A stretch of DNA of 7,410 nt, from positions 1 to 7,410 of the forward strand of contig JAUWWJ010000074.1 in assembly GCA_030616935.1 (NCBI GenBank), in the 5' to 3' direction. The DNA comes from Planctomycetaceae bacterium (GTDB lineage: Bacteria; Planctomycetota; Planctomycetia; Pirellulales; UBA1268). The notes under the pieces were generated by a model, which was given only the letters and a program-made list of their open reading frames with translations, did not search any database and was not told the DNA's origin. A program made the translations under genes and the position numbers. Within the stretch, counting starts at the first letter, position 1; each line of letters begins with the position of its first letter. Shown piece by piece: positions 1 to 4,582 of the stretch.

Positions 1-174
1 CAAAGATCCTGCGAGCCTAATTCCAGCTATGATTCCGCCCTCTGCAGCACACAGATTACTCCCAACCATTCCAGACGGCTGAAAAACAAAACAGAATGTC
101 ATAGCGGCAATATAAAATTTCGATTGCCAGCGGCGAAAAATCCTTAGTTTCTGAACCACGCAACGAGTGTTCAT
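1..174 (-). CDS. Putative exported protein, N-terminal fragment
   Basis: Reading leftward from ATG at 174-172, 58 codons stay open to the window edge, so only the N-terminus is visible. The fragment begins MNTRCVVQKLRIFRRWQ, a strongly basic n-region. A hydrophobic stretch follows at about residues 19-31 (KFYIAAMTFCFVF), then a possible signal peptidase I site after Cys-Ala-Ala (residues 42-44, next residue Glu45). No lipobox is present, because Leu rather than Gly/Ala/Ser precedes Cys42. A good Shine-Dalgarno (AGGAG on the minus strand, 180-184) sits 5 nt before the ATG and supports this start. The gene diverges from lexA across about 130 bp. The family is not recognisable from 58 residues. 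Export across the inner membrane is inferred only from the signal-like N-terminus; a long n-region or an uncleaved anchor is also possible. Confidence 0.68.
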   Translation of the reverse strand, partial: MNTRCVVQKLRIFRRWQSKFYIAAMTFCFVFQPSGMVGSNLCAAEGGIIAGIRLAGSL

Positions 175-179
175 CGTCT

Positions 180-184
180 CTCCT
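180..184 (-). promoter_or_regulatory. Ribosome binding site of the exported-protein gene
   Basis: On the minus strand this reads AGGAG, with 5 nt before the ATG at 174-172. It is the main reason for calling this short, truncated frame a real gene. No convincing -35/-10 pair for this gene was found in 185-302. Confidence 0.6.
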
Positions 185-302
185 GTTTGTGGAAAAGCAG
201 GCCGGCGCACCTCACTCAAGACGTACGCTGCCGTCGCCAATAGTGTAGTGACTCTCTCTGGGATGAGGCGATCAAGACTTCTGTAAACAGCTCAAACCAA
301 CC

Positions 303-330
303 TTGACAATGTACCTCCGTACAGTAGGAT
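303..330 (+). promoter_or_regulatory. lexA promoter, sigma-70 type
   Basis: A perfect -35 hexamer TTGACA (303-308) is followed after 16 bp by TAGGAT (325-330), which matches four of six positions of TATAAT. Transcription would start near 337. That leaves about 40 nt of leader before GTG 378, or about 215 nt before ATG 552. The spacer holds the inverted repeat annotated as the LexA operator. A second A+T-rich -10-like string, TATAGA (330-335), would need a 21-bp spacer and is less likely. The boxes are seen directly; promoter activity is inferred. Confidence 0.62.
310..323 (+). promoter_or_regulatory. Candidate LexA operator (SOS box) of lexA
   Basis: The sequence TGTACCTCCGTACA is a perfect inverted repeat with 5-bp arms and a 4-bp spacer. 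It lies wholly between the -35 and -10 boxes of lexA, where bound repressor would exclude RNA polymerase. Its layout matches the Verrucomicrobia LexA motif TGTTC-N4-GAACA, differing by one symmetric base per arm, and contains the GTAC-N4-GTAC core of the cyanobacterial LexA box. By eye I found no second copy of this motif in the window. Autoregulation of lexA is the norm in the family; LexA binding here is an inference. Confidence 0.62.
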
Positions 331-364
331 ATAGATGTTTAGGTGTTTGGTTCATTGCCAGCGA

Positions 365-369
365 GAGAG
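365..369 (+). promoter_or_regulatory. Weak ribosome binding site for the GTG 378 start of lexA
   Basis: The purine run GAGAG lies 8 nt before GTG 378 and can partly pair with the anti-Shine-Dalgarno. The competing start, ATG 552, has a comparable weak AGGA at 538-541, 10 nt upstream. The RBS alone therefore does not decide the start. The short distance from the promoter favours GTG 378. Confidence 0.35.
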
Positions 370-377
370 TACTAATC

Positions 378-1136
378 GTGCCACGATCAACAAAAGAGTC
401 ACGCCAAAGTAGAGGGACGGGAAAGTCTTCCCAATCTCCGGGAAGAACATCCAGATCAACTCGCGCACGTGCGCATACCGCAGCTAAGCGTCCGGCTTCG
501 GAGCTCTCCCAGTTGCTTCAGTCCGGAGAAGAGAGCCAGGATCCCGCAGATATGCCAACAGCACGGCAGATGGAAATCTATGAGTTCATTCGTGACAGGA
601 TTTACTCACGAGGCTTCGGTCCAACAGTACGTGAAATCGGAGAGGCATTTTCCATACGCTCTCCAAACGGTGTTGTCTGCCACCTTAAGGCCCTCGAAAA
701 AAAAGGGCTTATAACGAGGGGTCGCAACATGTCTCGGGCGATCGAACTGGTCACTGAATCGCCTCACAGTCGAGGTATGCAAATGGCTGGATGGGTCGCA
801 GCTGGCACTCTTAGAACTGCTGAAGAACAAAAAGAGCGGTTTGACTTTACTGAGCTTTTTGACCGAGAAGACCATTTTGTTCTCAAGGTCATGGGAGACT
901 CCATGATTGATGCGCAGATTGCCGATGGGGACTGGGTGATTATTGAAAGGCGTCAAACAGCACGGCATGGGGATATTGTCGTCGCCCAGACAGAAGACGG
1001 TGAGGCTACACTCAAACAGTGGTATCCCGAACGAAATCGAATCCGTCTGCAGCCAGCAAACGATTCCATGAAACCGATTTATGTAGATTCGGCCAAGGTC
1101 TTGGGAGTGCTTGCTGGAGTAGTCAGGAAAACATAA
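378..1136 (+). CDS. lexA: LexA, SOS repressor and self-cleaving protease
   Basis: LexA represses DNA-damage genes and inactivates itself when RecA filaments stimulate its autocleavage. From GTG 378 the product is 252 residues. Counting from Met at 552, which matches the usual LexA start, the remaining 194 residues follow the family closely. A winged HTH occupies about residues 1-67, with PTVREIG and the recognition-helix segment RSPNGVVCHLKAL. The cleavage site Ala84-Gly85 lies in WVAAGT. The catalytic dyad is Ser117 (GDSM) and Lys155 (ATLKQW); E. coli has A84/G85, S119 and K156. The extra 58 residues from GTG 378 are rich in Ser, Thr, Arg and Lys, have no aromatic residue, and are unlike normal LexA. 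I favour GTG 378 because the promoter ends at about 330 and no in-frame start lies between. ATG 552 remains possible. TTG 303 is excluded because it is the -35 box. The gene converges on the response regulator gene with a 34-bp gap. Confidence 0.95.
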   Translation: MPRSTKESRQSRGTGKSSQSPGRTSRSTRARAHTAAKRPASELSQLLQSGEESQDPADMPTARQMEIYEFIRDRIYSRGFGPTVREIGEAFSIRSPNGVVCHLKALEKKGLITRGRNMSRAIELVTESPHSRGMQMAGWVAAGTLRTAEEQKERFDFTELFDREDHFVLKVMGDSMIDAQIADGDWVIIERRQTARHGDIVVAQTEDGEATLKQWYPERNRIRLQPANDSMKPIYVDSAKVLGVLAGVVRKT

Positions 1137-1170
1137 GTTCAACCGCTAGCGATCATTTCTCATAGTGGCT

Positions 1171-2652
1171 TCATGCTGCCTCAGGGTTCATTTCTATATT
1201 CTCGATTTGGTTCAGTTTGTTGTAAAGAGTTTTTAGACTGATACCAAGTTCGTCGGCAGTCCTCGACTTGTTCCCGCTGTTTCTACCAAGCCCATCAAGA
1301 ATTGCCTGCGTCTCTAACTGCTTCAGGCTTTGCGGCTGATTATGAGCCAGGCTCTTTCCATGAGCGGTTGACTCCTGATTGCCATTTCGACTGTAAGCAT
1401 TTTGTGAGCCAGCATGTACCGTTTTCTCTACGGCACGTTGTATCCTGAGGGGGATGTGTTCTGAATGAATTGGCAACTCATCACAAAGAACGAGTGCATG
1501 CTCAACACAGTTGGCAAGTTCTCGAACATTTCCAGGCCAACTATATGCCTGCATGATCTTGATCGCATCATCTGTTATGAGTTGCATTTCTTCCGGCACG
1601 CTCTTTTGTTTTTGTTCAATGAAATGCTTGACCAACAACAGCAAGTCACTCATGTGTTCCCGAAGTGACGGAACCCTAATTTCAAATGTATTGAGACGGA
1701 ATAAAAGATCTTCCAGGAAGCTGCCCGCTGACACCATTTCCTCAAGAGACCGATGTGTCGCGCAGACCACTCGAACATCGACAGTAATCGGATGATTGTC
1801 TCCCACGCGGCGAATCTCCCCTGACTCAAGCACTCTGAGTAGACGTGATTGAAGAGCCGGAGGCAATTCTCCGACCTCATCTAGAAACAGGGTGCCACCA
1901 TTCGCTACTTCGAAAAGGCCTGCTCGATGTTCACTTGCTCCGGTGAAGGCACCTCGACGATGTCCAAATAATTCACTTTCAACAAGTTGCTCAGGAAGAC
2001 CACCACAATTCACTGTCACAAGTGGTCCATCAACCCGATGGCTCAATTCGTGAATGGATCGGGCAACGAGTTCTTTCCCGGTACCCGTTTCACCTCGAAC
2101 TAACACCGTCGCCTCACTAGCCGCTACTTTTGCTACAAGCGATTGCATCTTGTCAATGACAGACGACTTGCCAACAAGTTGCATACGACCTTCGGCCTGC
2201 ATGACACGTCGTTCGAGCGAGCGAATCCGAAGAGTCATCGCTCGCTTTGTTCGAACTCTCTGGAGTACGGCCTCGATTTCAACTAATTTGCAAGGCTTTG
2301 TAAGATAGTCAAAGACTCCTTGCCGCAAACCAGCTACAGCCGTCTCAAGAGACGACTTTCCAGTTATGATCACACTTTCTGTATCTGGAGCAATCTCACG
2401 AACTCGCCGAATAACATCAAGCCCACCCGCCCCCGGCATATCCAAATCGACGATAACACAATCAAATTCACTTTGGTCAAGAACCGCCAGTGCAGTCACT
2501 CCATCTGGACAGATGGTTACCTCATGGCCAAAACGTGGCAATTCCAATCTCATGAGTTCCTGAATAGATGGCTCGTCAACGGCAAATAACACGCGTAGCG
2601 ATTGACCTGACGACAAATCATTAGTTTCTTTGTCATGCTGCATTGCGGGCAC
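1171..2652 (-). CDS. NtrC-family sigma-54 response regulator
   Basis: This 493-residue protein is a cytoplasmic activator of sigma-54 RNA polymerase, controlled by phosphorylation. The receiver spans about residues 18-135, with phospho-acceptor Asp69 (VIVDLDMP), Thr97 and Lys119 (YLTKP). The acidic pocket reads Val25-Asp26-Glu27, where Asp-Asp-Glu is usual. A linker leads to the AAA+ domain (about 158-400): Walker A GETGTGKE at 187-194, GAFTGA sigma-54 contact loop at 234-239, Walker B LFLDE at 255-259, Arg319 in LFRLN, and WPGNVREL at 372-379. A polar linker rich in Asn, Gln and Ser (about 410-440) precedes a Fis-type HTH (about 443-483, ending in SLKTLYNKL). The start is GTG 2652 behind a strong GGAGG. 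ATG 2643, three codons in, lies too far from that site. The gene overlaps the kinase stop by 20 nt, implying translational coupling and a cognate pair. Target genes are unknown. Confidence 0.95.
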   Translation of the reverse strand: MPAMQHDKETNDLSSGQSLRVLFAVDEPSIQELMRLELPRFGHEVTICPDGVTALAVLDQSEFDCVIVDLDMPGAGGLDVIRRVREIAPDTESVIITGKSSLETAVAGLRQGVFDYLTKPCKLVEIEAVLQRVRTKRAMTLRIRSLERRVMQAEGRMQLVGKSSVIDKMQSLVAKVAASEATVLVRGETGTGKELVARSIHELSHRVDGPLVTVNCGGLPEQLVESELFGHRRGAFTGASEHRAGLFEVANGGTLFLDEVGELPPALQSRLLRVLESGEIRRVGDNHPITVDVRVVCATHRSLEEMVSAGSFLEDLLFRLNTFEIRVPSLREHMSDLLLLVKHFIEQKQKSVPEEMQLITDDAIKIMQAYSWPGNVRELANCVEHALVLCDELPIHSEHIPLRIQRAVEKTVHAGSQNAYSRNGNQESTAHGKSLAHNQPQSLKQLETQAILDGLGRNSGNKSRTADELGISLKTLYNKLNQIENIEMNPEAA

Positions 2653-4411
2653 GATTTCCCTCCCTACGAGTTCCCTTATTTTTTTCTGTCAGGACCGGGT
2701 CTTCTCTTCCTTCCAAACTTTGACTCGTGATACTTGCGACGGGAAGAATGACAGAAAAAGTAGACCCGCACCCAGGCCCATTACTTCTTACTTCAATCCG
2801 TCCATCATGATCACTGATAATTCGATGGGTGATCGAAAGACCAAGCCCCGTTCCTTTTTTCGACATACGGCTCGTGAAGAATGGCTCGAAAAGGTTTTGA
2901 AGCACCTCTTCATTCATGCCACATCCATTGTCAGCAAGGACCAGCCTCGCCTCGTCCCCATCGCGACTGACTGTCAGCTCAACTTCACCATCTTCATCAA
3001 TTGAATCGAGCGCATTGACGAGCAGATTGAGGACAACTTGCTTCATTTCTTGTGGATTGGCCATGACAAGGACATCCGGTCCATTACAAATCGTTACAGT
3101 TTTCTGAGCAAACCTTCCTACATGACGCAACATATCAACTACGTCATGCGTCAGCGCACCAAGGGCAGTCGCCTGCCTTCGAACTTCTCCAACACGAGAA
3201 AAATCAAGCAGTTTTTCTGTAATTCCTTTACACCGAAAGGCTTCACTTTGAATGAGTTGAATGTAACGTGAAGCAACTGCGTCAACCTCGTTACCCACAC
3301 GGGATTCAAGTGACTCCGCACACATTGCAATAGATGCCAGTGGGTTATTTATTTCATGAGCGACTCCGGCTGCCAAAAAACCGACACTTGCCAACTGTTC
3401 GCTTCGGACTACTTCCTTTGTTCTTAATTGAACCTGATGATCGAGGTCATCTCTGATTTCTTGAAAACGAGTCGTCATGTCATTGAGGGCCTGCCCTAAC
3501 TCAGCCATCTCATCACACGTATCAAGATGGATACGGTAGCCAAAATCACCACCTGCTATTCTTCGTGAACCATGACCAAGATGTCGCAAGGGACGAAATA
3601 CCCACGAGTATGTGAGTATCCCTAAGCCAACAAGCAAGAGCACGGCAGCAAGCGCGGCTGCCCACGTTGTAATAATAAGTGTGCGATAACGACCACGTAC
3701 CTCGTGTGCCAAATCGTGCATACGGGACTGTAAAAAAGTTGGTAGTTTTGCTGAGAGAACCGCGAGCGTATCGAGGTGAGATCCAATAGCTGTCAGTTTT
3801 ACCAACTGTTCATCGACGAGGCCTGACAACCTTTCCGCAGACACCCGCTCTTCAGATGCAACTGCCTCATGGGCCAACTGCCATATGGTTTTAAGCTCAG
3901 ATGCTATCCTACGTGCTATGTCTCTCTCATGACTACGATCTCCAAACGGCTGCTCATCTAACTCGCCCGCAGTAAGTTCTTGGCAATAATCTCGTAAGGC
4001 AGCACCTGTCTCAGAAATTTGTTGAAGAAACGAACTGTCTGATGTCGTCACGAGTTGCATCTCGTCACTCGCGAGGCCTGATTTAGTGGTGCTCCTACCC
4101 CCCCGCTCTTCGAAATCTGGCTCTCCTGATTCAAGTAACTCGATCCGTGGTTCATTTCGTTTTGATACCTCTGCCCAGAGACCCAGATCGACAGCAGCCA
4201 TTGCACGCGAATGTGACAGTCGCAATTGCCCGACTCGTGATGCGAGACGGCTTGCTTGGGGCAACTCGCTCGCACGGCTACTGAGTGCTTTCACTAACCT
4301 CCTATAAGAATACACACCAAGAAAGCTACTGGCTGATAGGAGTGTTACAGTGAATCCAACAAGTAGCCCAACCACAAGTAGCTTGTTACGAATTGGTCGT
4401 CGCTTTTGCAA
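2633..4411 (-). CDS. Membrane sensor histidine kinase, NtrB/AtoS type
   Basis: This is a 592-residue inner-membrane kinase that should autophosphorylate on His and pass phosphate to the regulator encoded just downstream. From TTG 4411 it has a basic N-terminus (MQKRRPIRNK), TM1 at about 11-33, a ~210-residue periplasmic region that looks largely helical (34-243), TM2 at about 244-268, HAMP at about 269-321, and a short helical linker. HisKA follows with His352 in GVAHEINNPLAS. The HATPase has an N-box (NLLVNALDSI, Asn462 and Asn466), G1 DNGCG (494-498), F-box LFEPFFTS and G2 GTGLGLS (520-526). All catalytic elements are present. Upstream GTG 4510 would add 33 residues before TM1, but a perfect AGGAGG lies 6 nt before TTG 4411. 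The signal sensed is unknown, and the periplasmic region shows no family I recognise. The stop codon lies inside the regulator gene's 5' end. Confidence 0.93.
   Translation of the reverse strand: MQKRRPIRNKLLVVGLLVGFTVTLLSASSFLGVYSYRRLVKALSSRASELPQASRLASRVGQLRLSHSRAMAAVDLGLWAEVSKRNEPRIELLESGEPDFEERGGRSTTKSGLASDEMQLVTTSDSSFLQQISETGAALRDYCQELTAGELDEQPFGDRSHERDIARRIASELKTIWQLAHEAVASEERVSAERLSGLVDEQLVKLTAIGSHLDTLAVLSAKLPTFLQSRMHDLAHEVRGRYRTLIITTWAAALAAVLLLVGLGILTYSWVFRPLRHLGHGSRRIAGGDFGYRIHLDTCDEMAELGQALNDMTTRFQEIRDDLDHQVQLRTKEVVRSEQLASVGFLAAGVAHEINNPLASIAMCAESLESRVGNEVDAVASRYIQLIQSEAFRCKGITEKLLDFSRVGEVRRQATALGALTHDVVDMLRHVGRFAQKTVTICNGPDVLVMANPQEMKQVVLNLLVNALDSIDEDGEVELTVSRDGDEARLVLADNGCGMNEEVLQNLFEPFFTSRMSKKGTGLGLSITHRIISDHDGRIEVRSNGPGCGSTFSVILPVASITSQSLEGREDPVLTEKNKGTRREGNRARNAA
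2659..2663 (-). promoter_or_regulatory. Ribosome binding site deciding the regulator start
   Basis: On the minus strand GGAGG, within GGGAGGG, lies 6 nt upstream of GTG 2652 and 15 nt upstream of ATG 2643. This favours the GTG start. The site is inside the 3' end of the kinase gene, consistent with translational coupling. Confidence 0.7.
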
Positions 4412-4417
4412 AGCCGA

Positions 4418-4423
4418 CCTCCT
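4418..4423 (-). promoter_or_regulatory. Ribosome binding site deciding the kinase start
   Basis: A perfect AGGAGG on the minus strand is spaced 6 nt from TTG 4411-4409. Starting here puts a short basic segment directly before the first TM helix, as is usual for sensor kinases. It argues against the longer frame from GTG 4510. Confidence 0.75.
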
Positions 4424-4435
4424 AACCTGAAAGCT

Positions 4436-4464
4436 TTTATATTTCCACGATAAAAGTTGTTCAG
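4436..4464 (-). promoter_or_regulatory. Possible promoter of the kinase-regulator operon
   Basis: On the minus strand CTGAAC (4459-4464, three of six matches to TTGACA) is followed after 17 bp by TATAAA (4436-4441, five of six matches to TATAAT). Transcription would start near 4429, a few bases before the AGGAGG ribosome binding site. The -10 and spacing are good but the -35 is poor, in an A+T-rich spacer where such matches arise easily. Confidence 0.35.
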
Positions 4465-4506
4465 ACCAGACACTAGCAAGACTGTCGTAAAAACCAAATA
4501 TGAAAA

Positions 4507-4516
4507 GCACGCGTGC
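4507..4516. repeat. 10-bp perfect palindrome between operons
   Basis: GCACGCGTGC equals its own reverse complement. It lies in the 171-nt gap between the VWA gene and the kinase gene, about 45 bp upstream of the candidate kinase -35 box. It could be an operator half-pair or a chance palindrome. With no loop it is a poor RNA hairpin, although TTTT follows it on the minus strand. Confidence 0.3.
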
Positions 4517-4582
4517 CGAAGCATTGCCTTATTAAAAAATGCCAATTAATAGCGATTTTAAGCCGAAACTGACAGGGCCGGA

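Larger units (their letters stand above)
4412..4582. other. A+T-rich spacer between the Bat-type and two-component genes
   Basis: This 171-nt region has no gene I can support. Read leftward it holds the end of the VWA operon, a T6 run near 4535-4540 without a convincing GC stem before it, the palindrome at 4507-4516, the candidate promoter at 4436-4464 and the AGGAGG site. No strong terminator separates the operons, so read-through from the Bat-type genes into the kinase gene is possible. Confidence 0.5.

Noticed and set aside
281..290. CTGTAAACAG, resembling E. coli LexA half-sites
   Set aside because: The arms are only 2 bp apart, whereas the E. coli box needs CTGT-N8-ACAG. It lies upstream of the -35 box and is most likely chance.
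1137..1170. Imperfect hairpin between the convergent lexA and regulator genes as a bidirectional terminator
   Set aside because: The stem (AGC...GCT with internal mismatches) is weak and has no T-run on either side. I see no terminator that I can support.
2630..3004. 124-codon rightward open frame opposite the kinase and regulator genes
   Set aside because: It lies antisense to two well-supported genes with full domain motifs. Its translation has no recognisable domain and is rich in residues expected from antisense reading.
4412..4510. A 33-residue N-terminal extension of the kinase from GTG 4510
   Set aside because: A perfect AGGAGG 6 nt before TTG 4411 gives a better start. No good ribosome binding site precedes GTG 4510, and the extension has no recognisable feature.
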